From Streptomyces sp. NBC_00239 (GTDB lineage Bacteria > Actinomycetota > Actinomycetes > Streptomycetales > Streptomycetaceae), in NCBI RefSeq assembly GCF_036194065.1, contig NZ_CP108095.1, positions 992,001 to 1,056,000 of the forward strand: DNA of 64,000 nt, read 5' to 3'. The notes under the pieces were generated by a model, which ran no database searches, was not told the DNA's origin, and was given only the letters and a program-made list of their open reading frames with translations. Shown here in pieces: positions 24,729 to 32,998 of the stretch. A program made the translations under genes and the position numbers. Position 1 is the first letter of the stretch, and every line of letters starts with the position of its first letter.

Positions 24729-24822
24729 CGACTCGACCTGCTCAACCGTCAGCTCATCGGCACACAGATACACCAACGAGCCCCACACCACATCCATCAC
24801 GCAGATGTGGTTGCAGGATTAG
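24729..24822. repeat. 94-bp direct repeat, copy 1
   Basis: This segment recurs at 25764-25857 with six differences. On the minus strand both copies encode DVVWGSLVYLCADELTVEQV preceded by a start-like codon, so they look like duplicated 5' ends of an old gene. Copy 1 ends nine bases before the lipoprotein start codon. Confidence 0.8.
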
Positions 24823-24831
24823 GCTGACCGG

Positions 24832-25560
24832 ATGACAGCTGATCGCACAGCAGCCAAGTACCGCCGCATCCTCGCCCTGGCCGGCGCGGCCGGGATCGCC
24901 CTTGCCGGGAGCGCCTGTTCCTCGTCCGGGAGTTCCGGCGGGGCCGCCTCAGGCGGTGAGAGGCTGTCCTACGACCGGGTCGCCTCGACGGCGAAGCAGC
25001 TGACGGGTACGTCGGCCTGCCCGTTCGGCCTCGACCCGGCGGCGGCGCTGAAGGCGGCCGGTGCCGAACGGACCGTCACCCCGGCGGCGTCCGGCGGCCA
25101 CCCCGCGGCTCAGGGGACCGTCGACCCGGGCCGGCCGGCTGAGGCCTGGCCCAGCGGGCAGCCCACGCCGCCGTTTGGGCTCCCCTCCAACCCCGCCGTC
25201 CCGCCGCACGCGTCCGTCGTCTGCAACTTCACGGCTTCGGACGCCCCGGTGGAGATCGACCTCTTGGCCGCGTCCGAGGGCGGGGTGGCGGTGAACCTGG
25301 CGCTGCCGCAGATCGCCCGCCTCGGCACCCTCCGCACCGCCGAGGTGATGGCGTTCTCCAAGGACAGGCCCGGGATCGGCCAGACCAAGGTCACCCCGGG
25401 CCGGGGCACGGTCGCCGTCGCCCGGGTGGCGGTGGCGGGCAAGGGCGACTTGGCGCTCTTCGTCTCCCAGGGATGGCCCGTCACCAAGGCGGACCCGGCC
25501 CTGGCCGGCGAGTCGCTCAGGAAGGTCGCCGAGGCACTCGCGGCCCAGCTGCGGCCGTAG
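24832..25560 (+). CDS. secreted lipoprotein, DUF3558-like
   Basis: The 242-residue protein has a lipoprotein signal (YRRILALAGAAGIALAGSAC) with the lipobox LAGSAC and the modified Cys29, then a Ser/Gly spacer. The mature part contains three cysteines in ACPFGLDPAAALKAAG and SVVCNFTA, similar to the LppZ/DUF3558-type exported lipoproteins; the fit is partial and the function is unknown. It would be anchored to the outer face of the membrane. Near-identical 94-base repeats flank the gene at 24729 and 25764, so it may have been moved as a unit or have separated a duplicated sequence. Confidence 0.8.
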   Translation: MTADRTAAKYRRILALAGAAGIALAGSACSSSGSSGGAASGGERLSYDRVASTAKQLTGTSACPFGLDPAAALKAAGAERTVTPAASGGHPAAQGTVDPGRPAEAWPSGQPTPPFGLPSNPAVPPHASVVCNFTASDAPVEIDLLAASEGGVAVNLALPQIARLGTLRTAEVMAFSKDRPGIGQTKVTPGRGTVAVARVAVAGKGDLALFVSQGWPVTKADPALAGESLRKVAEALAAQLRP

Positions 25561-25637
25561 GCGGCGCCCGCAGGCGACCCGCCGCGCACTGCTCGCCGCC
25601 CGACCGGAGCGAGCCGGTGCGGTATCCGGGAGGGCCG

Positions 25638-25753
25638 AACCGGAGGTCGTCAGGGCCCGCGGCCGGGGCCGCCTCGGATCCCCGGGTGGCTCCGAAACCG
25701 GAGGTCGTCAGGGCCCGCGGCCGGGGCCGCCTCGGATCCCCGGGTGGCTCCGA
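25638..25753. repeat. 58-bp tandem duplication
   Basis: CCGGAGGTCGTCAGGGCCCG and the following 38 bases occur twice in a row, starting at 25640 and 25698. The copies appear identical, which points to a recent duplication. The unit has no coding sign. Confidence 0.85.
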
Positions 25754-25763
25754 ACGAGTACCG

Positions 25764-25857
25764 CGACTCGACCTGCTCAACCGTCAGCTCATCGGCACAC
25801 AGGTACACCAACGAGCCCCACACCACATCCGTCATGCAGATGCGGCTGCAGTATTAG
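25764..25857. repeat. 94-bp direct repeat, copy 2
   Basis: This is the second copy of the segment at 24729-24822, in the same orientation and 1035 bases away. The 563 bases between the lipoprotein and galK hold only this, the 58-base duplication and part of a palindromic repeat. Confidence 0.8.
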
Positions 25858-25915
25858 CCAGGATCCGCCCGGAAACGCCTCACGCGTCGGAGGGGCTGGA
25901 GGGTGCGACGGGGTC

Positions 25916-25960
25916 ACCGGGCTCCGACCGGTCCCGCGCCTCAAACGCCGGCGAGGCCGG
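25916..25960. repeat. palindromic intergenic repeat, copy C (right half only)
   Basis: CACCGGGCTCCG and then CCCGCGCCTCAAACGCCGGC match the right half of copies A and B; the left half is missing. Degenerate AGCCCCGGCGAAGCTG-like pieces follow up to 26090. Confidence 0.65.
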
Positions 25961-26123
25961 CGTTGCCCCCAGAGCCCCGGCGAAGCTGAAGGGGTCGCCA
26001 CGGGCAGCCGACAAGGCTGGCCCGGTCAGCCGGCAAAGCTGGGTGTTGCCCCCAGGGCACCGGCGAGGCCAGGGGTCTCCTCCCTGCGGCCGGCCGAAGG
26101 CCGGGGGCGGGGCATCGCCGGGG

Positions 26124-27272
26124 TCAGGCGATTCGGCGGGCGCCTGGGGCAGGGGCGGCGGGGAGGACGCCGGGCTGGCGGTGCCCGGCAGCGGCGAAGG
26201 CCGCGTGGACCGCGGCGGCGACCGGATCCGCGGCAGCGGCCGGTACGAGGACGATCACCGAGCCCCCGAACCCCCCGCCGGTCATCCGCGCCCCCAGCGC
26301 CCCGGCCGCCAGCGCGGTGTCCACCACCAGGTCCGCCTCCGGGCACGAGACCCGGTAGTCGTCGCGGAGCGAGGCGTGGCCCGCGGTGAGGACCGGGCCG
26401 AGGGCTCCGACCCGCCCGGCCTCCAGGTGGCCGACGGCCTCGGCGACCCGCTCGTCCTCGGTGACCACGTGGCGCACCAGCGGTACGAGTTCGGGCGGCA
26501 GCTCCGCAAGCGCCGAGGCCAGTTCGTGCGCCGCGAGGTCTCGGAGGGCGGTCAGGCCGAGGAGCGCCGCGGCCTGCTCGCATCCGGCACGCAGGGCCGC
26601 GTACGCGCCGTCGCCGAGGTCGTGGGTGACGCGGGTGTCGACGACGAGGAGGGCCAGACCCCGCCCCTCGGGGTCGAAGGGCACCTGTCGCCGGGCGAGC
26701 GTACGGCTGTCGAGGTGCAGGGCGGCGCCTTCCGTGCAGCAGACGGAGGCCATCTGGTCCATGATCCCGCACGGCACGCCCGCGAAGGCGTTCTCCGCGC
26801 GCTGCGCGATCCGGGCCAGTTCGGGGCCGGGCAGGCCCAGCCCGTACAGCTCGTCGTAGGCGAGGGCCACGGCGCATTCGAGGGCGGCGGACGAGGACAG
26901 GCCGGCACCGGCGGGTACGTCGCTGTCGAAGTGGAGGTCTGCGCCGCCGACGTGGTGGCCGGCCTCGCGCAGCGCCCAGACCACGCCTGCCGGGTAGCGC
27001 GCCCAGTCCATGCCCGTGCCGGAGGCCAGGTCGGCCACGGCGAGGTCGGTGACCCGGCCGTCGCCGCGGGTGCTGTGCAGGCGCAGCCGGCCGTCCGCGC
27101 GGCGGCGGGCGGCCACCCGGGTGGTGTGCGGCAGCGCCATCGGGAGGGCGAACCCGTCGTTGTAGTCGGTGTGTTCGCCGATGAGGTTGATCCGTCCGGG
27201 GGCCGCCCAGACACCGGCCGGCGGGTCACCGAACACCTGCCGGAAGGCGCCGGCCTCGGCCTCGCCGGTCAC
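26124..27272 (-). CDS. galK: galactokinase
   Basis: The 382-residue protein is a GHMP kinase with all three motifs: the galactokinase signature GRINLIGEHTDYNDG near the start, the phosphate loop DVPAGAGLSSSAALECA and the C-terminal MTGGGFGGS. It phosphorylates galactose at C1 in the Leloir pathway. The GTG start at 27272 overlaps the galT stop as GTGA, so translation is coupled and the two genes are one operon. Its length is normal for the family. Galactose would come from the alpha-galactosidase at 30300 and its ABC importer. galE is not seen in the window. Confidence 0.95.
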   Translation of the reverse strand: MTGEAEAGAFRQVFGDPPAGVWAAPGRINLIGEHTDYNDGFALPMALPHTTRVAARRRADGRLRLHSTRGDGRVTDLAVADLASGTGMDWARYPAGVVWALREAGHHVGGADLHFDSDVPAGAGLSSSAALECAVALAYDELYGLGLPGPELARIAQRAENAFAGVPCGIMDQMASVCCTEGAALHLDSRTLARRQVPFDPEGRGLALLVVDTRVTHDLGDGAYAALRAGCEQAAALLGLTALRDLAAHELASALAELPPELVPLVRHVVTEDERVAEAVGHLEAGRVGALGPVLTAGHASLRDDYRVSCPEADLVVDTALAAGALGARMTGGGFGGSVIVLVPAAAADPVAAAVHAAFAAAGHRQPGVLPAAPAPGARRIA

Positions 27273-28321
27273 GCGGCGGCCTCCCGCAGCCGCTGGGCGG
27301 CCGTCTCGGGGCTCACGTCGTTGATGAAGGCCTCGGTGCCGGACTCGGTGCCGGCGAGGAACTTCAGCTTGTCGGCGGTCCGGCGGACCGTGAACAGCTC
27401 CAGGTGCAGGGCGAGTTCGTCGCCGCCGGTGCGGGGGGCCTGGTGCCAGGCGGAGATGTACGGGGTGGGCGCGGTCTGGACGGCGCTGCCGGGTTCCGGG
27501 AAGAGGCGGTCGAACCGGCGCAGCAGGTCGAGGTAGATGCCGGGGAACTCGGCGCGTTCGGCTTCGGTGAGGTGGGTCAGGTCGGGGACCCGGCGGTGCG
27601 GGTAGAGGTGCACCTCGTACGGCCACCTCGCGGCGTACGGGACGAACGCGGTCCAGTGGTCGCCGGCGGTCACGATCCGTGCGGGGGTGGCGCGCGCTTC
27701 GGCGAGCAGGTCCTCGAAGAGGTTGCGTCCGGTGGCGTCGCGGTGTGCGGCCGCGGCGGCGGTCATCTTGGCGGTGCGCGGGGTGGCGAAGGGGAAGCCG
27801 TAGATCTGGCCGTGCGGGTGGCTGAGCGTGACGCCGATCTCGGCGCCGCGGTTCTCGAAGCAGTACACCTGGGCCACGGCCGGCAGGGTGGCGAGGTGGG
27901 CGGTGCGGTCGGTCCAGGCGTCGAGGACGAGGCGGGCGCGTTGCGGGGTGAGGCCGGCGAATCCGGTGTCGTGTTCGGGGGTGAAGCAGACCACCTCGCA
28001 GCGGCCGACGTCGCCGGACAGGGAGGGGAAGCGGTTCTCGAAGACGGCGACCTCGTAGTCGGCGGCCGGGATCTCGCTCGGCCTGCCGTCGCGGGAGGGG
28101 CACAGGGGGCAGGCGTCGGCCGGCGGGTGGTAGGTGCGGGTCTGCCGGTGGGAGGCGATGGTGATCCAGTCGCCGGTGGCGGGGTCGCGGCGCAGCTCCG
28201 GGCTGCTGTGCACGGGATCGAGCGGGCGCAGGTCGGGGGCGTCGTCGCGGACGGCGCGCTCGTCGGCGTCGTAGTAGATCAGTTCACGACCGTCGGCGAG
28301 TTTCGTGATGGTCTTCTTCAC
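27269..28321 (-). CDS. galT: galactose-1-phosphate uridylyltransferase
   Basis: The 350-residue protein is a class I GalT: the zinc pair CPLC at 71-74, ENRFPSLSG-type sugar site and the active-site HPHGQ at 168-172, with the nucleophile His170. It exchanges UMP between UDP-glucose and galactose-1-phosphate. The GTG start at 28321 lies only eight bases after a TATTCT -10 box, so the transcript may have almost no leader. It is divergent from the DeoR regulator, and galK overlaps its stop codon. Confidence 0.95.
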   Translation of the reverse strand: MKKTITKLADGRELIYYDADERAVRDDAPDLRPLDPVHSSPELRRDPATGDWITIASHRQTRTYHPPADACPLCPSRDGRPSEIPAADYEVAVFENRFPSLSGDVGRCEVVCFTPEHDTGFAGLTPQRARLVLDAWTDRTAHLATLPAVAQVYCFENRGAEIGVTLSHPHGQIYGFPFATPRTAKMTAAAAAHRDATGRNLFEDLLAEARATPARIVTAGDHWTAFVPYAARWPYEVHLYPHRRVPDLTHLTEAERAEFPGIYLDLLRRFDRLFPEPGSAVQTAPTPYISAWHQAPRTGGDELALHLELFTVRRTADKLKFLAGTESGTEAFINDVSPETAAQRLREAAA

Positions 28322-28329
28322 CCACCAAG

Positions 28330-28357
28330 AATAAACAGAACTCGATAAGATTCAACA
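28330..28357 (-). promoter_or_regulatory. galTK promoter, probably near-leaderless
   Basis: On the minus strand TTGAAT (28357-28352) and TATTCT (28335-28330) are 16 bases apart. The -10 box ends eight bases before the GTG at 28321, so transcription should start within a few bases of that codon. The stretch is strikingly AT-rich for this genome. Confidence 0.5.
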
Positions 28358-28365
28358 GAAGTCAT
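28336..28365. promoter_or_regulatory. direct repeats AACAGAASTC, DeoR operator candidate
   Basis: AACAGAACTC at 28336-28345 and AACAGAAGTC at 28356-28365 are exactly 20 bases (two helical turns) apart and overlap the galT promoter. DeoR proteins often bind spaced direct repeats near their own gene. They are likely sites for the divergent regulator. Confidence 0.5.
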
Positions 28366-28407
28366 CGTGTTATCTTGCGACTCCCATCCCATGTCAGGAG
28401 TGATCCA

Positions 28408-29253
28408 GTGGCCGAGCACGCGGCGCAACTCGCCCACCAGCGGCGGGCCCTGATCCTGGCGGCGGTGCGCCGCGAGGGCGCGGTCCGGGTCGCGGAGCTC
28501 GTCGAGCAGCTCGGCGTCTCGGACATGACCGTCCGCCGCGACCTCGACGCGCTGGCACGCCGCGGCGTGGTGGAGAAGGTGTACGGCGGGGCCGTCGCCA
28601 CCGGTGCGGCGACCGGCGAAGAGCCCGGTTTTGAAGCCAAGTCGGATCTGGAGGGCGCCGCCAAGGCGGCCATCGCCGACGCGGCGGCGGCCCTGGTGGA
28701 GCCGGGCAGCGTCGTGGCGGTCTCGGCCGGCACCACCGCGCACGCGGTCGCCGCCCGGCTGCTCGCCGTACCGCGCCTGACGCTGGTCACGAACTCGCTG
28801 CCGGTGGCGGACCTGGTGCGGGCCGCGGGACGCGAGCAGGGGAGCGAAGCGCCGACCCTGCTGCTGACCGGCGGCTCACCCACCCCGTCGGCCGCCCTGG
28901 TGGGCCCGCTCGCCGACCTGGTGATCGGGTCGCTCCACGTGGACCTGCTGTTCCTCGGGGCGCACGGGGTCTCGGAGCGGGCCGGCCTGACCACCCCCAA
29001 CCTGGCGGAGGCGCAGACCAACCGGGCCCTGGTGGCCTCGGCCCGCCGGGTGGTGGTCGTCGCCGACCACAGCAAGTGGGGCGTGGTCGGGCTCAGCGGC
29101 TTCGCCGGCCTCGACAGGGTCGACACCTTCGTGACGGACGACGGGCTGCCCGCTCAGGCCCGCGCCGTGCTCGCGGACGCCGTCGGTGAGCTCGTCGTCG
29201 CGCCCGCGGACCCGGCCCAGCGCGCCGACGGCACCGCCGCCACCCACGGCTGA
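28408..29253 (+). CDS. DeoR-family regulator of the galTK operon
   Basis: The 281-residue protein has the DeoR helix-turn-helix (VRVAELVEQLGVSDMTVRRD then LDALARRGVVEKVYGGAV, about residues 28-65) and the C-terminal sugar-phosphate domain (DLLFLGAHGVSERAGLTTPN, ADHSKWG). The GTG at 28408 has AGGAG seven bases upstream. It is divergent from galTK, with spaced direct repeats over that promoter, so it probably represses galTK and responds to a galactose phosphate. Its 3' end is convergent with the LacI gene. Confidence 0.9.
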   Translation: MAEHAAQLAHQRRALILAAVRREGAVRVAELVEQLGVSDMTVRRDLDALARRGVVEKVYGGAVATGAATGEEPGFEAKSDLEGAAKAAIADAAAALVEPGSVVAVSAGTTAHAVAARLLAVPRLTLVTNSLPVADLVRAAGREQGSEAPTLLLTGGSPTPSAALVGPLADLVIGSLHVDLLFLGAHGVSERAGLTTPNLAEAQTNRALVASARRVVVVADHSKWGVVGLSGFAGLDRVDTFVTDDGLPAQARAVLADAVGELVVAPADPAQRADGTAATHG

Positions 29254-29271
29254 GGTGCCCGGGATGTTCGG

Positions 29272-29287
29272 TCCTGTTTGATCAGGA
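29272..29287. terminator. small bidirectional hairpin
   Basis: TCCTG-TTTGAT-CAGGA lies in the 51-base gap between the convergent DeoR and LacI genes and may serve both. Confidence 0.45.
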
Positions 29288-29304
29288 GCGGGTGGCTGCG
29301 GTGG

Positions 29305-30303
29305 CTACGGCGCCGGGGCCGGACCCGACGAGGCCCGGATGACCAGCTCCGGGTCGAAGAGCAGCTCGCCGTTGGGCACCTCGCGGTTGCTGACGAGCGC
29401 CAGCACGCTGCGGCCGACCTCCAGCGCCAGCCGGTCGGCGGGCTGCCGCACGGTGGTCAGCGGCGGGTCCGTGAACTCGGTGATGGCCGAACCGTCGTAG
29501 CCCACCACCGACACGTCCCCGGGCACCGCCCGGCCCTGTCGGCGGATCCCGCGGATCGCGCCGAGCGCCATGTAGTCGCTGGCCGCCACGATGGCGGTGG
29601 CCCCGAGGGCGAGGAGCGGCGCCACCGCGGCCTGCCCGCCCTCCACGGTGTAGGACTGTCGGATCACCCAGTGCTCGGCGCCCTCGACGCCCCACTTGGC
29701 CATCGCGTCGAGGAATCCCCGCACCCGCCGGTCGGCGGGCTGGTTCCCGGCCGGCCCGGAGACCATGCCGATCCGCCGGTGGCCCAGCCGCTGGAGGTGG
29801 TCGACGGCGAGTTCGGCGGCGAGCCGGTCGTCGGTGGAGAACACCGGGACCGGCACGCCGTCCGCGAACTCGCCGTTGATGCCGACGTACGGCACGCGGC
29901 GCTGGCGGAGCAGCTCGTACGTCTCGGTGTCGGCGCCCTCGATCGTGTTGGACGCGGACAGGAAGACGACGGCCGCGATGCCCTTGTCGACGAGGGCGGT
30001 GAGGAAGTCCCGCTCCTGCACGCCGCCGGGGAAGGCGGGGCACAGCACCGTCTTCAGGCCGTGCGGGGCGAGCGCCGACTCGATCCGCTCGGCGACGTCC
30101 GCGAAGAACGGGTTGGAGACGAACTCGGTGACGACCGCGACCAGTTGGCCTTGGGTCTGGCGCTCGTAGCCGAGCTCGGCCATGGCCTGCTCGACGGCTT
30201 CGCGGGTCCTCTTCGACACGCCCTGGCGCCGGTTGATGACCCGGCTGACGGTCGCCTCGCTGACCTGCGCGCGGGCTGCGACGTCGGTGATGCCGACCTT
30301 CAT
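29305..30303 (-). CDS. LacI-family regulator of the alpha-galactoside operon
   Basis: The 332-residue protein has the LacI helix-turn-helix (ITDVAARAQVSEATVSRVIN) and a periplasmic-binding-like domain (VFLSASNTIEGADTETYELL, IVAASDYMALGAIRGIRRQG, VSVVGYDGSAITEFTDPPLT). Its ATG overlaps the alpha-galactosidase stop as ATGA, so it is the last gene of the operon it probably controls. Placing the regulator inside the operon gives negative feedback. A palindrome at 35363 upstream of the binding-protein gene is the likely operator. The inducer is probably an alpha-galactoside or galactose. Confidence 0.9.
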   Translation of the reverse strand: MKVGITDVAARAQVSEATVSRVINRRQGVSKRTREAVEQAMAELGYERQTQGQLVAVVTEFVSNPFFADVAERIESALAPHGLKTVLCPAFPGGVQERDFLTALVDKGIAAVVFLSASNTIEGADTETYELLRQRRVPYVGINGEFADGVPVPVFSTDDRLAAELAVDHLQRLGHRRIGMVSGPAGNQPADRRVRGFLDAMAKWGVEGAEHWVIRQSYTVEGGQAAVAPLLALGATAIVAASDYMALGAIRGIRRQGRAVPGDVSVVGYDGSAITEFTDPPLTTVRQPADRLALEVGRSVLALVSNREVPNGELLFDPELVIRASSGPAPAP

Positions 30304-32168
30304 CGCGGTCCTTCCGTGATCGTGAGCGACGCCAGACCGCCGCGGGGGACGTCCAGCGAGTGGGGTCCCTCCGGCAGGAACTTCAGCTGATCCTCCATGA
30401 TACGGCCGTCGGGCCCGTGGACCACTCCCCGCACCCAGGCTCCCGCGCCCCGCACCTCCACCATCACGCGGTCCCGGTCGGAGCCGTTGACCAGGTGGAA
30501 GCCGCGGTACGCCGGCACGTCGAGCGGCACCACCCGGTCGCCGTGGACGCTGAACAGGCACTCCCCGTCCGCCGTGGCGCGCACCAGCGGGTACAGCTCG
30601 TCCGGGCGGCCGGGCTCGGTCTCGCCGTCGAGGAGCAGCGTGCGGTGCCGGCGCCACTGCCGCAGCCAGAAGGAGACGACCTCACGGTGCGCGGCGGGCA
30701 TCCGGTCCAGGCGTACGGAGATCTGCGGCACGGCGTGCAGGGCGCCGATCAGCTGCCGGGCCACGGCCTCGGCGGGCGCCTGCGGCGACCACAGCAACAT
30801 GTCGGAGTGGACCGCTCCGCCGGTGGCGAGCAGGGCGGTGTCGAGGGTGCGGACCCGGTTGGCGGTGGCGTCCGCCGGGCAGTCGAAGGACCGCAGCATG
30901 TTCCCGAAGGGGGCCATCCCCGGGCCGGCGTACGGCTGGCGCAGTTCCAGCAGCAGGTCGGGGCGGATCGCGGTCAGGGCGTCGCGCAGGTCGGCGAGGA
31001 GTACGGTCATGGCCCGGCCGACGTCGGCGCCGCCGTCGCCCGCGTACACCATCGCCTGGTCCACGAAGTCGACTTTGAGCCCGTCGAGTCCGTGGTCGCG
31101 GACCAGGTCGACGCACAACGCGACGATGTGGGCGCGCACTTCGGGGTGGCGCGGATCGAGGACGTGCGCGCCGGGCACCGTGGACGGGGAGGGCGCGTAC
31201 GGGGCCCAGCGGGCGTGGCAGTCGGCGCCGTGGCCGAGCAGCAGCGGGGCCACCCAGGCCACGTACCGCAGGCCGTGGGCCTGTACGCGGGCCACGTGCG
31301 CGGCGAAGTCGGGGAACTTGGCGGGGTCGGGGCGCCAGTCTCCGACGCCCGCGTAGCCGCGGCCGCTGCCCTGCTCCTGCCAGCCGTCGTCGAGGAGGAG
31401 CACCCCGCAGCCGAGTTCGGCTGCGGGCCCGGCCTGGGCCTCGACGCCCTGCGCGGTGACGTCCTGGTTGAAGGCGTACCAGGTGGAATAGGCGGGGGTG
31501 CGGGCCGCTTCGGGCACCGGCATGGGGGGCAGCGCGGCGGTGAACCAGGCGCGCAGCGCCCGGAGCGCGGCGGCCGTGGAGGGGGCCCGCGGAACGATCA
31601 GCAGGCGGTGCGGGCCGCCGTCGGTGGCCGGCAGGTGCAGGTGCACGACGTGGGTGTCGTTCTCCTCCGAGACGCCGAAGCGGAGGGTGGTCTCGGGAAC
31701 CGGGTCGGCGGCGGCGAAGGTGAGCAGGGTGGCGCCGCCGTGGTCGTAGAGGCAGCCGGCGGCGTGTCCGTGGACGAGCGAGACGTGGGCCCGGCCCTCC
31801 CAGTCGGCGAGGAGGGTGCGCTGCCAGCCGCCCTGCGGGTGCCAGTAGCCGGCGGCGTCGCCGAGCGGCACCGAGAAGCGGACCTCGACGGGCGCGCCGG
31901 CGGAGTACACCTCCAGGATCCGTACCCCGTCGGCCGCCGGGCCGAGCGTCCAGGTCGGCGCGGCGGCCGCGCCCCGTGTTTCGTCCCGGTGGCCGGCTCC
32001 GTCCGGGGAGGTGTCGAGTACGGCGATGGACACGTCGTCGAGCAGCGGCCGGTGGGCGGCCGGGGCGAGCCAGGCCGTGGTGACGGCCTCCTCGATGGTG
32101 GCGGATGCCGTCGAGGCCGTCCCCGTGGCGGCGGTGGTGGCGGTGGGTCCGCCGGTGTGGTTCTGCAC
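30300..32168 (-). CDS. GH36-family alpha-galactosidase
   Basis: The 622-residue protein resembles GH36 alpha-galactosidases: GCGVLLLDDGWQEQG, then DGLKVDFVDQ with the catalytic nucleophile Asp367, and MLRSFDCPADAT in the acid/base region. No signal peptide is present, so it should act inside the cell on imported galactosides such as melibiose or raffinose. The start is set by the ribosome site: AAGGAG lies five bases before GTG 32168; the alternative GTG 32174 would overlap the permease stop but touches AAGGAG directly. Two bases separate it from the permease stop. It lies between the permease and LacI genes in one operon. Confidence 0.9.
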   Translation of the reverse strand: MQNHTGGPTATTAATGTASTASATIEEAVTTAWLAPAAHRPLLDDVSIAVLDTSPDGAGHRDETRGAAAAPTWTLGPAADGVRILEVYSAGAPVEVRFSVPLGDAAGYWHPQGGWQRTLLADWEGRAHVSLVHGHAAGCLYDHGGATLLTFAAADPVPETTLRFGVSEENDTHVVHLHLPATDGGPHRLLIVPRAPSTAAALRALRAWFTAALPPMPVPEAARTPAYSTWYAFNQDVTAQGVEAQAGPAAELGCGVLLLDDGWQEQGSGRGYAGVGDWRPDPAKFPDFAAHVARVQAHGLRYVAWVAPLLLGHGADCHARWAPYAPSPSTVPGAHVLDPRHPEVRAHIVALCVDLVRDHGLDGLKVDFVDQAMVYAGDGGADVGRAMTVLLADLRDALTAIRPDLLLELRQPYAGPGMAPFGNMLRSFDCPADATANRVRTLDTALLATGGAVHSDMLLWSPQAPAEAVARQLIGALHAVPQISVRLDRMPAAHREVVSFWLRQWRRHRTLLLDGETEPGRPDELYPLVRATADGECLFSVHGDRVVPLDVPAYRGFHLVNGSDRDRVMVEVRGAGAWVRGVVHGPDGRIMEDQLKFLPEGPHSLDVPRGGLASLTITEGPR

Positions 32169-32170
32169 GG

Positions 32171-32998
32171 TCACTCCTTCACGGCGCCGGCGAGCAGGCC
32201 GGAGACGAAGTGGCGCTGCAGCGCCATGAACACGATGGCCATCGGCAGGGCGGCGACGGAGGTGCCGGCGAGGATCGCGCCGTAGTCCGTGTCGTCGAGG
32301 CCCTGCAGGGAGGAGAGGGCGACCGGGATGGTGTACGAGGCGCTGTCGCGCAGGACGATCAGCGGCCAGACGAAGTCGTTCCACTGGTAGAGGAAGAGGA
32401 AGATGGCCAGCGCGGCGAGGGCGGGCCGCATGGTGGGCACGACGACCTTCCAGAACAGCCGCAGTTCGCCGCAGCCGTCCATCCGGCCGGAGTCGAGGAG
32501 TTCGTCGGGGATCGCCGACATCGACTGGCGCATCAGGAAGATGCCGAACGGCAGTGCCAGGTTGGGCATGATCACGGCCTGGTACGTGTCGAGCCACTGC
32601 AGCTCGGCCATCAGCTTGAACAGCGGGACCAGGGTGACCTGGCCGGGGATGACGAGGCCGAGCATCAGCAGGCCGAACATGGCATCGCGGCCGCGGAAGC
32701 GGAACTTGGCGAATCCGTATCCGGCGAGGGTGCACACCGCCCCCGCGCACACGGTGTAAATGGTGGCGATGTAAAGGGAGTTGAGGAGTACCCGGCCGAA
32801 CTGGGCGGTTTCCTGGAGGGTGGTGAGGTTGTCGAGGAGCCGGCCGCCGGGCAGCAGCGGGGGCGGGCTGTCGAAGATCTCCGCCGAGCTGTGCGTGGAG
32901 GCGATGACGAGCCAGTAGAAGGGGATGGCGACGGCGGCGAGCGCGATGGCCAGTCCCGAGGTCAGCAGGATGCCGTTGCCGCGCGTACGGGTGGTCAT
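32171..32998 (-). CDS. sugar ABC transporter permease (MalG-type)
   Basis: The 275-residue protein has six hydrophobic segments (GILLTSGLAIALAAVAIPFY at the N-terminus) and the EAA loop DGCGELRLFWKVVVPTMRPA, which contacts the ATPase. It is the second membrane half of a carbohydrate importer. No ATPase gene is in the operon; as in other Streptomyces sugar systems the shared MsiK ATPase probably energises it. The ATG overlaps the upstream permease stop (ATGA). Confidence 0.95.
   Translation of the reverse strand: MTTRTRGNGILLTSGLAIALAAVAIPFYWLVIASTHSSAEIFDSPPPLLPGGRLLDNLTTLQETAQFGRVLLNSLYIATIYTVCAGAVCTLAGYGFAKFRFRGRDAMFGLLMLGLVIPGQVTLVPLFKLMAELQWLDTYQAVIMPNLALPFGIFLMRQSMSAIPDELLDSGRMDGCGELRLFWKVVVPTMRPALAALAIFLFLYQWNDFVWPLIVLRDSASYTIPVALSSLQGLDDTDYGAILAGTSVAALPMAIVFMALQRHFVSGLLAGAVKE

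Noticed and set aside
24585..24827. Possible small gene on the plus strand before the lipoprotein
   Set aside because: It is composed of the direct repeat and palindromic sequence and lacks a ribosome site.
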